Positions 49,801 through 59,200 of a stretch of 64,000 nucleotides of DNA are shown here, one piece after another; the stretch's first letter is position 1; every line of letters begins with the position of its first letter. A model generated the notes under the pieces. That model saw only the letters and a list, made by a program, of their open reading frames with translations. It searched no databases and was not told the DNA's origin. The translations under genes and the position numbers were made by a program. The DNA is from Corbicula japonica (taxonomy: Eukaryota > Mollusca > Bivalvia > Venerida > Cyrenidae). The DNA lies in the NCBI GenBank assembly GCA_038501625.1, contig JAZAYU010000171.1:186001-250000 (forward strand), read 5' to 3'.

Positions 49801-50498
49801 AATTATAAGGTGAACGTTCGTAAGGGTTTTGCACCGAAAGAAACTTTCTCTTGATATAGTTATGAACTAGATGAAAATTGACAAAAAGTAGTATTGTATG
49901 TAGCAGCTCTGTGCTAAAGATCATTTAACTAAAACTGGAGCCCAGACTCATGGGCGGTAACGGACATGTATATGTATTTTGGACATGTGTTCAAAATCAT
50001 AAAACTAATTTTTTAAACCAGTCTTAAATCTCAAGCATCTGATTTGCTGAAATGGCAAGTGATCACTAAAAATGCTTCAGATTCGAGACTGGTCTCCAGT
50101 CATAGTTTTATGATCCTGGGCCCTGATTGTCTGAAATGGAGACTTGTCTTCATTTCAGCCGATCAGATGATTGAGATCTGAGTGTGGTCTCGAATCTTAG
50201 TTCAATGATCTTGGGTCATGTTTGCACACTGACCACTATCATAATATAAATGCATTACTCTTGTCAATATGAAAAACTAGCACATAAATACCATGGTTAT
50301 AGACATTTGCACTTTACTATAAACTAACCTGAAAAATCCCGGGTCCATCATAGACATATCATCCCATTGTCGAGCATGTTTTTTTCTAACGCCTTCTCGG
50401 TGGTTCTCCCGGTCCTTTTCCCGGCGCCCACCCCTTCGCGACAAGCAAACTTCCAACACCGAGGCTGTAACTAATATTAACAATAATAACTTCTTCAT
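37611..50498 (-). CDS. TGFBI/periostin-like secreted protein: EMI plus four FAS1 domains (15 exons)
   Basis: Exons in coding order are 50498-50329, 46526-46416, 45975-45853, 45396-45302, 44705-44506, 43752-43561, 43270-43120, 42130-41996, 41607-41395, 40919-40783, 39739-39572, 39240-39142, 38925-38779, 38585-38495 and 37870-37611. They sum to 2,292 nt (763 residues plus stop). Domains are a signal peptide (MKKLLLLILVTASVLEVCLS), a basic Arg-rich stretch, an EMI-type Cys-rich domain (WWKGPNVC ... HECCPGFTREQ, about 90-165), then FAS1 domains at about 170-325, 328-460, 464-598 and 603-742. Each FAS1 has the APTNE/APTD/VPSNE motif and a closing NGVIHVI-like strand. This is the architecture of vertebrate TGFBI and periostin, matrix proteins that bind collagen and integrins; the function here is inferred from family. 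The length is close to those relatives. Exon 5 seems to use a GC donor. Confidence 0.9.
38139..38360. mobile_element. MITE-like element with TACTGTAAAA termini (FAS1 intron 14)
   Basis: Left end TACTGTAAAACTGG and right end CTTTTACAGTA are inverted. The interior has GTTTTATTCGCG, CGCGCATCGCTCACC and CTCGCGAAAT, GC-rich islands unlike the flanks. An open frame on the minus strand across it is not a gene. Confidence 0.7.
38495..38585 (-). CDS. FAS1 gene exon 14: FAS1-4, middle (residues 648-677)
   Basis: A short exon found by looking for the missing helix between exons 13 and 15: VFDNLGSDAVAEL and LLKSTLLNHVTK. Acceptor TCTGCTGCAG, donor AAAG|GTATTA. It restores phase exactly. Confidence 0.85.
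38779..38925 (-). CDS. FAS1 gene exon 13: start of FAS1-4 (residues 599-647)
   Basis: VLIPPTGNVVDILAQ, then FTVFAPTNE. Acceptor TTGGATTAG, donor GAG|GTTTAC in phase 0. Confidence 0.9.
39142..39240 (-). CDS. FAS1 gene exon 12: end of FAS1-3 (residues 566-598)
   Basis: Phase-0 exon ending IKGCNGAIYVIDK, the last FAS1 strand. The two Cys residues (QCAH and KGCN) are unusual within a FAS1 domain. Confidence 0.88.
39572..39739 (-). CDS. FAS1 gene exon 11: FAS1-3, middle (residues 510-565)
   Basis: Encodes LKKVLQYHIVPDML, the only copy with the full YH motif that has been linked to integrin binding in FAS1 proteins, and TLEGTKLRVNEYSS. Confidence 0.9.
40625..40745. repeat. Family P foldback, partial (FAS1 intron 10)
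   Basis: GTCGCCATTTCAGCCAATCA, GATGCTTGAGATTGGAGA and ATTTTATTATCTTGTGCCC identify the right half of a P element; the left half is short. It lies just downstream of exon 10. Confidence 0.75.
40783..40919 (-). CDS. FAS1 gene exon 10: start of FAS1-3 (residues 464-509)
   Basis: Encodes LTILQLAEKKELVEFGKL and VTVFVPSNEAIK. Here the usual APTNE is VPSNE. Donor AAG|GTAGCT. Confidence 0.9.
41395..41607 (-). CDS. FAS1 gene exon 9: end of FAS1-2 (residues 393-463)
   Basis: Encodes VLKNHLLPNVICSAV, then KLYVDGAQIV and NGVLYIIDDVLIPDE, the terminal strands of a FAS1 domain. Donor GAAG|GTTAAG. Confidence 0.9.
41996..42130 (-). CDS. FAS1 gene exon 8: FAS1-2 (residues 348-392)
   Basis: Encodes LGSSRLASVL and FTLFAPTDTAF, the second FAS1 motif. 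Acceptor TCTATTTCAG, donor GAAA|GTAAGT. A family P foldback lies only about 30 bases before the acceptor. Confidence 0.9.
42155..42285. repeat. Family P foldback (FAS1 intron 7)
   Basis: GAAGGTTATAAAACTGATCA through AGTTTTAAAACATTGGGC, with CATTTCAGCCAATCAGATGC in the centre. Confidence 0.85.
42403..42435. repeat. Imperfect GCT/GAT trinucleotide tract
   Basis: GCTGCTGCTGCTGATGATGA followed by CGATGATGACGAT, intronic. Confidence 0.9.
42840..42985. repeat. Family P foldback (FAS1 intron 7)
   Basis: AGATTAGAAAACTGAAAATA ... CTCCATTTCAGCAAATAAGA ... CTCAGTTTTATAATGTATAG. It is more diverged than the copy at 42155. Confidence 0.75.
43120..43270 (-). CDS. FAS1 gene exon 7: end of FAS1-1, start of FAS1-2 (residues 298-347)
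   Basis: SNGVIHVVTEVLKPV closes the first FAS1 domain and TLMELIQKNPELSTLKT opens the second, so this exon bridges two domains. Confidence 0.9.
43561..43752 (-). CDS. FAS1 gene exon 6: FAS1-1, middle (residues 234-297)
   Basis: A 64-codon phase-0 exon with NLLLGHVAVGHLTS (the H-box region) and IRINVYQTPVK. Acceptor AATTTCCAG, donor AAG|GTAACA. Confidence 0.9.
43930..44040. repeat. Family P foldback, partial (FAS1 intron 5)
   Basis: GTATCATAAAACTGAAACAT and CATTTCAACCAATCAGGTGC identify the family; the right arm is degraded. Confidence 0.7.
44506..44705 (-). CDS. FAS1 gene exon 5: FAS1-1, N-terminal half (residues 167-233)
   Basis: Encodes YDIPTLMENLELGELTSL, then LTIFAPTNEAL. The end is set at ATG|GCAAGA, a GC donor in phase 0. 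A GTCGAC site 12 bases earlier is also phase 0 but a poor donor. Confidence 0.82.
44690..45136. repeat. 33-bp minisatellite, about 13 copies (FAS1 intron 4)
   Basis: Unit: TATTTCTGTAAACAGTATAA then CGNATATTTCAGG/A. It begins at the exon 5 acceptor (ATTTCTGTAAACAG reads CTGTTTACAG on the coding strand), so the acceptor-like sequence is itself repeated through the intron. Confidence 0.93.
45302..45396 (-). CDS. FAS1 gene exon 4: EMI domain, second half (residues 135-166)
   Basis: Contains LRGKETTVELHECCPGFT and FGCTK; the CCPGF motif closes EMI domains. The acceptor (TGGTTTGAAG) has a weak pyrimidine tract but is the only one that keeps the phase. Confidence 0.82.
45853..45975 (-). CDS. FAS1 gene exon 3: EMI domain, first half (residues 94-134)
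   Basis: Begins PNVCFSITERLEND, the GPNVC signature of TGFBI/periostin EMI domains, and ends MVCDGS ... FKCTK. Donor AC|GTAAGT in phase 2. Confidence 0.88.
46416..46526 (-). CDS. FAS1 gene exon 2 (residues 57-93)
   Basis: Encodes GLERGRYSFGFGPRR, a Trp/Gly-rich piece (NPWFGVDFSWGE) and EPWWKG. The last Gly is completed by exon 3 to form the GPNVC start of the EMI domain. Acceptor TTGTACTTTAG, donor GG|GTAAGT. Confidence 0.85.
46670..46795 (-). mobile_element. tRNA-derived SINE-like fragment
   Basis: The minus strand reads TTAGTCCAATTGGTTGCG (box A-like) and, about 50 bases on, GTGCGGGTTCGCTCCCAGG (box B-like). These are spaced like a tRNA internal promoter, but no cloverleaf closes, so it is probably a tRNA-derived SINE and not a functional tRNA. 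Confidence 0.5.
47345..47440. repeat. Family P foldback, partial (FAS1 intron 1)
   Basis: GTCGCCATTTCAGCCAATCA followed by AGATTTGAGACC and TTAGTTTTATCATCTTTGG; one half only. Confidence 0.7.
47590..47680 (-). repeat. Weak tRNA-like/SINE-like segment
   Basis: The minus strand contains GAGTCGGTCGAGCCG and, downstream, TTGGGGTTTGAACCCC, reminiscent of tRNA boxes A and B. Support is limited to these two motifs. Confidence 0.3.
48331..48892. mobile_element. Non-autonomous DNA transposon with ~32-bp inverted repeats
   Basis: The left end TACTGAACAAAAATAAAAAG continues into TATCCACTTT; the right end is its inverse with few changes (AAAGTGGATACTTTTTATAT ... GTTGAGTA). TA flanks both sides (48329-48330 and 48893-48894). 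The interior (560 bp) has no transposase. It sits in FAS1 intron 1. Confidence 0.82.
49985..50215. repeat. Two adjacent family P foldbacks (FAS1 intron 1)
   Basis: The first copy runs from about 49985 to 50120 (AATCATAAAACTAAT ... TAGTTTTATGATCCTGGGCC). A second partial copy follows (CTTCATTTCAGCCGATCAGA ... CAATGATCTTGGGTC). Confidence 0.78.
50329..50498 (-). CDS. FAS1 gene exon 1: signal peptide and basic region (residues 1-56)
   Basis: The start is placed at the Met giving MKKLLLLILVTASVLEVCLS, a clear signal peptide. An upstream in-frame start would add 11 residues that spoil the signal. It is followed by RRGGRREKDRENH and MSMMDPGFF; donor TTCAG|GTTAGT. The next exon is nearly 4 kb away. 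Confidence 0.85.
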
Positions 50499-50539
50499 TG
50501 TAATGTTTCCGCTGATAGTGCTCAGCAACAAGTGTTTTG

Positions 50540-50547
50540 TTTATATA
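50540..50547 (-). promoter_or_regulatory. TATA box of the FAS1 gene
   Basis: The coding strand reads TATATAAA 42 bases before the chosen ATG at 50498. A start of transcription about 30 bases downstream would leave a very short 5' UTR (roughly 15-20 nt). No intron is needed between them. Confidence 0.45.
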
Positions 50548-50944
50548 TTAAAGTTAGGCGAACCTATTCTCAGGAGAAGACTAACTTGCTAATATAAATT
50601 TCAGGGTGTAAGCAGCGCGAACACAAATACAGGATAGGTTGTTAATAAAATAAATGCCAAGTCGAACACTAACAAGCAAAACGGACATCGACATGTTTAC
50701 ATGGAAACCAGTATCTTATGCCTTATTGAAAACTTTACTAACCTGTTTATTAATGGACTAGGCTTGATGATTTTTTATTTTGCGTGCGAATCAGAACATG
50801 CGTGCATGTCGGAATGCTCGAGAAACAAGATCGTTGTTGAACGAGGTCAAGAAGGACTGTTATGAAAGCAAAATAATTTTTGTATAAAAGCCAAAAAATA
50901 CTTGCACGGATTGACTCCAATTACAGAATCAGGCCTGTATTCCA

Positions 50945-51850
50945 TGAGTTTGTTCATGTGTAACGATTTAAACGACCCGTGGCTTCTTGGGTTCCATACG
51001 TTTTAAGGCTGGAATCTACGGGCATGAGCATAATTAAGAGGTCACGTGCCACGAATTCTCTAAGTTTGAGAGATATCAGAGCATTGAGCAAATAATTTAC
51101 CACGAAGGCTATGTCTGCACTTAGACAAAATAACGTTGCTGGATGTTTTCGCTCAACATAGCGTTTATTCCGATCTTGGCCGACTTGGTTCCAGCAATTT
51201 GTAATTTTAAATTTGGAGCAAATATTCAACTGGTCTCTGACCATTAACCCTCGTAGTTTGAGAGATATTATAAGAGCTTTAAGCTATCTCTTACCGAGCG
51301 AGTATTTTGATTTACATATATTTTTCACATATGGCTTGTTAACAGACCTTGTGGTGCATGTGGTTCCAGACAATGCTGAGGCCTAAAAATTTGCTGCAAT
51401 AATTCGACTGGTGCCATCCGGGCACACTACCCGACTTTAATTTTGGCTCGGTGCAATGCCGGGGCTCTTATATCGTCGTTGGTTGGAAGTACGAGTATCA
51501 GCAGATGTATGTTATGCGTATATGTAACGTTTGAACGTCCCGTGGTTTCTTGGGTTCCAGACCATTTTTAGGGCGGAAACTCCGGGTATGAGCTCGAAGG
51601 GTCATTTGCCTCGAACCCTCCAAGTTTAGGGAATATCGGAGCACCGAGCTAAAAGTTTATATGCTATATCGGGACTTTTTTCCCTATGAAGAGTTTGGAC
51701 CTACCTGGGCCTTCTTGGGTTCCAGACGTTTTTGAGACTGAAAACTCCGGACATGAGCTAGAGGAGTCATTTGCCATAAAACCTCCAAGTTTGAGAGATA
51801 TCGGAGCATTGAACAAAATGTTTACCCCGGAGGCTATTTCTGCACTTAGA
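50945..51850 (+). repeat. Old, diverged tandem repeat group
   Basis: Blocks starting CTTCTTGGGTTCCA are followed by CGTTTT.AG..TG.AA, ATGAGCT, TCATTTGCC and AAGTTTGAGAGATATCGGAG. They recur at about 50980, 51548 and 51707, with a partial one near 51255. Divergence is substantial. Confidence 0.7.
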
Positions 51851-52014
51851 AAAAAATATTTTTATGTTTTCGCTTATACAACGTTTGCACTCTGTGCTCC
51901 GTATCCGCACTGGGTACCTGTATATTTTCAAGGACGTACTAGATTCAATGCATCTGTACTCCGTGAAATTAGTAGATAACTATTTGGTCTAAAGACATTC
52001 AATTATAAATGAGG

Positions 52015-52016
<2 letters not shown>

Positions 52017-52050
<34 letters not shown>
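52017..52050. repeat. (GAT)n microsatellite
   Basis: About eleven uninterrupted GAT units. Confidence 0.97.
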
Positions 52051-53211
52051 TTTATGCTCACTGTCTTTTCTTTTCTTGTATAACTATAACCAGCGTTAAG
52101 AGAGCTAACTGTAGTCCTCCGCCGATGAACCTTGTAAATGTTGACTTGCTTCTCTGACTACATTCATATTGGTCTAGAAATGATATGCATGGGTAGTATA
52201 ATCTAAGAAATACTCTTTTGTATGGATGGCGGGTGGGTTAATAATTGTGGCTGGGAGAAAATAAATACTACCAAAAAGATGAGCACGATATATATTTTTT
52301 CTAGAAGTAACTAACAAATACAACGGCATTATTTTTTGGATTCGTTATCATTGGCCACAGTGCTTCGAAATACTGAACGCTCGTCACTGCAAATAGAACA
52401 CAAAATATTCAAATAAAGCACACTGCAGCTCACAGTGCAGTGAAGTCAAATTATGTCAGTTATCTCGTCAGAACATTTCATAACATTTGGATCTGTTAAC
52501 ATTATCGCGATCCAACATCTGCGATAGGCATATCTTGAGAAAAGAATGATTGTTGAATGCTTTCTTGTGGTGAAACTTACAATAGGCTGTAAAATTGTTT
52601 AATTTCTGCATGTTTGAGATGATATGCTTTCCGCATACGCTACAAGAGCCTCGAGGTAGCTACAGCTGTCAGTTTGTTTGCTTTCCCCATTCACTTTAAA
52701 GCCTAGAGCTCCCGTTCAGAATATAACAATTACTCTTCTACTAGTCTTCTGGGGCACAGTGGTCAGATAATTGCCAAATTCAAATATATAACGTAATAAT
52801 GTATACCTAACATAAAGGTTATTCGGCTTATGGCTGAAAAGGCCTTCACTCAGGTTTGAATCGTTACAAGATATCTACAATGAAAATCAAAGTACTGAAA
52901 TAACAGAAAACCAGGGAAGCTTGGTTGCTTACTGTTTCATTTGTGTAGGAAAACCCAATTTCCCTTGATTGCAGTGTTGTATTTACTTGTATGTCTCACG
53001 CAGACAAAACTAGTTCTGTATGGGGGGATGAAAGTGTGGCTAGAGTAAAAGTAAAAGTATATGACCGACGGTCTGTGTAGAATATCGAGTGTTGTGTTCA
53101 TGAAAGACCAATACGTCATTGGACAGGCAAGGAGTGAAGAAGCTTGTAAAACAATTAACCCTTTTGTGTTTGTAGCATTGTTTCTGTACTGATTGATCTA
53201 AGGCTTACTGG

Positions 53212-53279
53212 CTAAGGTTTTGTTGATACAGTGTTGGTAGTGGGTGGGGTATCAGCGATAGTGCTGGTGGAAGCTGCAG
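53212..53279 (-). CDS. ADAMTS-like exon q: Ser/Thr-rich C-terminus
   Basis: [20 protein letters not shown] then Pro and TAG at 53212-53214; a likely O-glycosylated tail. Acceptor TTTATTTCCAG. Confidence 0.82.
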
Positions 53280-56200
53280 CTGGAAATAAAATTAGACATA
53301 TCTAGTAAGTATTTTAGACATATCTAGTAAGTATTTATTGATTGAAAAGAAAGAACACGTTAATAAATAAAAGCAATACTCAACTAAACATTCATGTTAT
53401 TCATGTTATAAATTAATCAGACATCATTTATAACACATAAATACATTTGGCGTGACATAGATTTATATGTTGAAATACCACATTGAATGCAGAATGAATC
53501 GTTCAGGGCCCAAGATAATAAAGATTTGAGACCAGTCGCCATTTCAGCCAATCAGATGCTTGAGATATGAGACTGGACTCAGAAAAACAACTTACAGCAG
53601 AGGCCACATGACATGTAGCAATCGCGCTCCATGTTTTCATTTCTTGATTCACAGTGTCCTTTCACAACCTTACTCAAGCACAAAGCGGTATGCCTACTTG
53701 CGTCTCTGCACGGTGCTAAAAGTAAAGCAAAATAACCATCTTAACAAATACAAACGCAAGCAAAAGTCTGTTGTATCAATGGGCAAGCCAAGTGCTGGTG
53801 TCAAGATTCAGCAAAATACTCGACTGTTTCTACTCAAGTCTGCTGATAAACTTTTCTTAGACTGAGGCTTCAATCAACGTGAAATCATCTTGCCGTAGCT
53901 TTGCCGCTCATATAAACCCCGAAAGGTCACAAAATTACGCTAATATATGCATGTTTGACATTGTGACTCCGATAACTGAACTTTACTAATGTGCTTTTCT
54001 GACATGGAAAGAATAATGGTGATTTGCTTAAATAATATACACTATAATTATGAGAAATCAAGTTGGACTTCAAAAGAGCTTGTATTCTAATACGAAACCA
54101 TTTGATGACTTTATCTCATTAATTATATATTCTAGTTTCACATTAGCTAAATTAATACCATCTACGTTAAAAACAAATGTTAAACGTTTACAAAAATTAT
54201 TTGATAAATAACGATAGGAACACGATAAATTGCGTATTTTAACAGGAACCACAGACGCGTGAATTAAAAACCATTTACAATGTTATTAAAACTATCTTAT
54301 TACTTACTCGTGTTATTGTATGTTTGTTTAAAATAATAATGTAAACGTTTGAGGTGGAAAATGTTCAAGATTCGAGTCATTGCAGTTGATTCCTTTTATT
54401 GCTTGTTTTGAAATAATTTCTGAATAATTTTGCATTTACGAATCTAACGTTTTATCAAAGACCAAACTTTAATGTTGCTTCAAGCTAGAAAAACGCAGAA
54501 ACTGCTTACCACTACAATCCAGATCACCATAACCTGGCGGACATGAGCATCTACAGGCGGTGGCATTAAACGTCCCTCCGTTCTGGCAGGAGTTTATTTT
54601 ACAATCTTGACAATCTATTCCCGTAAATGGATACCTGAAACGAGTTTCGATTTGCCCAAAGTGGACATTTTTGGTATTTGAAAGTACCAGAGATGTTAAA
54701 TGTATTTATTTGCAACACTCAGCACAGTATAGAAGAAGACACGCAATTCGGATCGGAGGGAAAAGCCAAAGACCCATCAGACATTTGAAATAATTGAAGT
54801 ACTACAACAGGGCCTACTAGAATATGTAAAAGGCGCTAATGTTAAACCCATTCTCGTCACAACGACTACCAATCAATGCGGTCCGACGGTGCTATTGAAT
54901 TGATATAATGTCATTCACCGCTCTGCCCTTTTATACACGATTTAAAACATGGGTAAGTTATTATTAATTAGAACAAAACAAGTTTTAGCTTTCCAAAAAG
55001 CTAGTCGGTCATTAGCAGATAAACTAATAGAATATGTATGTATTCGTGCCTTTGGACCAACGAAAGTCAAGGATTTGTCCAGTTTTCTATCGATCAATGT
55101 CAAGTAGATTCTATCTGACAACCATTTGTGAATTTAGTTGTAGTTTCATGTTTAGTTCCAACTACATTTCTCTGTATGTTCAATACATAAACAAAAGAAC
55201 ATATGTACATTACAAATGCTGTTACTTTAAAGCATGCAAACAAAGTTGAACGGCTGATGTTTGCTTTATTTTGACGAGTATCGGAAAAAGACATTAATAA
55301 TCATGTTTCTAAATAATGACGTTGTTTAAGCACCATCGAATTGGATGAATATGTTACATTAACACGGTACACAGAGGTACCATAGAACTTTCCACAGTCG
55401 ATGCTTATTTTTACAGTGAGCAGAAAAACGATGCTTATATTATTCAGTAATTATTACCAACATAAAGTGTAGTTTTAGTTAAGTCAGCAGATCTGGTCAA
55501 ACTTGAAGTTGACGAGCGTTAGAAGACAGTAAACAATAACTTAGGATGCAGATGCATTAATTATTTTCACTTAAGCTTTATGCTGCTCATATCTTTTGTT
55601 TAAGTTAGAAGGATTTTCTCTGAAACTATTACAGAAACTCGAGAAGCAATATTTGTATTTTAATTAATCTATGATAAAAAAAAATTGTCGTTATGCCACT
55701 GTTCCGAAAATTCTTCACAACTATTTCTTTTTACTTTAAAGACTGGTTTTGCATTGCTTGCAGTATATTCTAGAAGAACGTCCTCACATAGAAATGATAG
55801 AGTTTGTGTTGTCTACCTTACTTTACTTTTCAAAATAATGTTATTGTGTAGTATTAACCCAAGACCGAATCCAGATCCGTTATATTGCATGTGTATGGGG
55901 AAGCTGACATTGGGGTCAGGGGTATCCCCGGAAATCTTTTAGAAGTTATACTCAATTTGCATTGCAACTGCGACGAGTCCAACCGTTCACAATATATCCC
56001 AAGAAGAGAACGCATGGATAGATGCGGTTTTGAGATGGAATCGGGGAATCAAAACAAATCACTTCGTATTTCTTTGAAAAATGCATATATTCAATGGCAA
56101 AGGCAAGTTTTGAATATTGGGGCGGCGGGGTTTTTGTAACATATTTACATTCATTATCACTTGAATGAAATAAACATACTTTAGGTAAGGTCATGTGAAC

Positions 56201-59200
56201 ACCAAAACCTTAAAACAAAAAAGGTAATTTTAACTTTTTATATAACTTTGATAACCAAGGGTTTTTAGTGATTCGTATTGCCTACACAAACTGTACTTTT
56301 CAACGTTTCATGACAATGTTTTAATATTCTGTGATTTACCACTATAAAATCCAAATAATCATGATTCCATGAATTTTCCAGACAATACTCTTTTTCCATG
56401 ACTTTTCAAGATCTGTGCAAACCTTGCTATCAGCAATCCCAAGCGAGCTCTCCACAAGTTAAAATCAACATTCCCTGAATTTTCAAGGCAATACTCGTTT
56501 TCCATGACTTTTCCAGATCTGTGCAAACCCTGCCATCAGCAATCCCAAACGAGCTCTCTACACGTTCTTACTATACGCTAAGTTTCATGTCAATACGATG
56601 AACCAAAGTCGGATATTCGTTAGTCTCTAAGAAATCCATAAATGGTGTCTTGCTTTTGACGAACAAAATCAAGATAACGGAACGAATCTATTTCATATAT
56701 GACATCATCCTGAACAGTTGTTTGATTCAAATAAAGTATCAGCTCAACTATTATGCAACTAATATTTTTCTATAAAGGTTTGCATCCCGTGACTTTCTAA
56801 AAAAAGACGAATAACATTATTTCTATACCCTGTAGAAAATACAACACACGTATGTTTACATAATTTTACATGTCGTTATAGAGGAGCTCAATTTCTGATT
56901 TGCCGTAAATACAATGTCCGAATATTGTTTCATCAACATTTAGAAGACTTTTCTTGCAAATAGGGGGAACGGAATAGCATTCTCAAGCTTTAGACGGGCG
57001 ACTTTGTCTAAAGTGACCACGTCCGGGGCCTCTGTTAACCGGTGTTACTCTTCAAAGTTCAAGTTTGGTCCATTATAATATGTCGGTCATCAGGATGACC
57101 GACAATTAATGTCTTTTCTGGTAAACGTCTTCTCTATATGTAAAGCAATCAAACATCAGCATATACACTATCCTTTTGTATGCGTCTTAGAAACAGGTGA
57201 CATAGTCTAAATTATCCGTTCCGTCTGGAACGTGAGTCACTGTTAACCGGTGTTCAGGCTAAAGATCTCAAGTTTGGTCGATTATAATAAGTCGGTCATC
57301 AGGATGACCGACAATAAAAAAAGTATAAGAAGGTTGAACATGTCGGAGTTACATGTCGTGTGAAATGACTGTATCATAGCTTACTTGCAGTTACAGGTGT
57401 CCCCGTATGTATTACCTTGGCAGTCACATTGGCAGGTAGCGGTATGTGGTTGAGAATTTTGGCAAAACTTTGGGCACCTCTCAGTGCAGTTAATTCCTAG
57501 AACAAACATATTTGTTAATTAACAAGAACTGTATAATGCGCTTACAGTGATTACATTACTGATCCATCTTTGGTCAGTTTAAAAGTTCAAACACATCGAC
57601 AGACGAATTTCTTGGTGTGTACGAATATTTGATTTCCATAACATGTCGTGTTTTAATTTTAATTCTCTTTCTTACTGAATAACATTTATGTTTGATTTGG
57701 TATCTCTATTTATAAACCATGTATTTATAAATAGATGGAAAAATCACTTCGATAGTTACCGAACTCGCGAATTATCCAAATATTACATGCCCCGGGCCGA
57801 GGGCTTCTAAATATTCACACAATCATACATATATATCGCGCGCAACGAATTTCAATGTTAGTAAATGATAACAGTGCTGAATAAAGGTACGGTTGCTCAT
57901 GGGCGCTGACAACGCAATAAACACAACAGGTCATTTTATAATCCAAGGCTCTCTTCTCCTCTCTACCTTTTGGCTGTGTGGAAATACTGTGTCTACTGGT
58001 AATATGGCGATTTGCACATTTACTCATTACTTTTGGCTCAATTGTAACCCCGTTCACCCTTTTCCCAACCTGTTTTACCTAACGAACTTTCACATATTGC
58101 ATTCTTCCATAAAAATGCATGTATGCTTTGTTTGCATACAGAATCAAAAAGCCAACTACCATTCAAGATAGTTAGCTTTAACCTTTACCATAGAATCCAG
58201 AAGAACAATGGCACGAGCATGTTGCAGTATTCCATTTTCCGTTATTTTCACAGGTCCCAGTGCAGACGGCCCCTGTAAAGAATAGTTTATATCAAAAATA
58301 CATGTAGATGGAAAAGCCACGAAAAATATCAATATAATGCAGGCTCGGTCTGATTATGTCAGTTAATGGGCGGTAATGGAAACGCATATTGCTCTCTACG
58401 CCGCCTAGCCCCCTGGTTGATCGCTACACAATATTTACACAAATTTACACAAATATATTACCGTGCTCAGCGGCCTTCAAAGACGGTAAATAACAACAGT
58501 ACTGATTGAATGTTCGATTAGACTTTCTTTCAGCCAACACCAGGCACAAACAACGCGACTTCGCTGTTAAAACAGATACAAACGAAGTCCGAAAGCCAAC
58601 GAACACGACAATTATCGAAATATTGCAAAAGAAGAACAAAGATAAATCACACTAACAAATAGATAAAAATAACAATACCTACAACACTAAAGAATGCTTT
58701 AAATATTCAAAAGCGACATATCACAAAATTTAGAGAGAACATTTAAACTAAGTGCATCCAAACATTTCAATTTAGTATTAACCTTTCTGAAGCCCGTGTT
58801 CACCAATTCAACAAAAGTAAAAGCAGTAATTTCAAAAAAGTATACAGCGTTCTGTACCTCTGTCCAGTTTATGTAAGAATTTATAAAGAATTTTTCCGTG
58901 ATTTCTAACAACAAGTTTAGAATTAAAAAGACAGATTTATTTTCTGTAATAAAAATATCCCGAAACAATGATAAGGGTTGCAGAAAGAAGAAACTCATGG
59001 GAAATAATGTGAATAGCAGTCGTATAAACCTATTTCAGCAGTAATAATAATTTAAACTTGACAGTACTCGAAATAAACAAATCTACATTTTTGTCATCAT
59101 TTTACCGTCTAAAACTCGAGTTTTAACAACATGCGGACTGAATCACTTTAGGATACATGTGCACATTTTCACAGAAACTTCATGGATACATGCAATATTG

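Larger units (their letters stand above)
50548..53211. other. Intergenic region between the two matrix genes
   Basis: No gene was recognised. It holds the diverged repeat group at 50945-51850, a GAT tract at 52017-52050, and unremarkable AT-rich sequence to the stop of the ADAMTS-like gene. Confidence 0.5.

Noticed and set aside
51686..51979. 97-codon plus-strand frame
   Set aside because: It lies in the old repeat blocks at 50945-51850, has no recognisable domain, and sister blocks do not keep the frame.
53596..53715. ShKT module as evidence of a venom or toxin gene
   Set aside because: It is the C-terminal part of a large multi-domain matrix protein, and ShKT modules are widespread in non-toxin secreted animal proteins.
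55885..56139. Overlapping open frames on both strands in the ADAMTS-like intron (55.7-56.2 kb)
   Set aside because: There are no domain motifs or matching splice phases; they look like chance frames in a moderately GC-richer patch.
57083..57312. Histone 3' stem-loop or microRNA precursor for the 22-base hairpins
   Set aside because: The stem sequence differs from the histone stem-loop consensus and a 10-bp stem with a 2-base loop is too short for a miRNA precursor.
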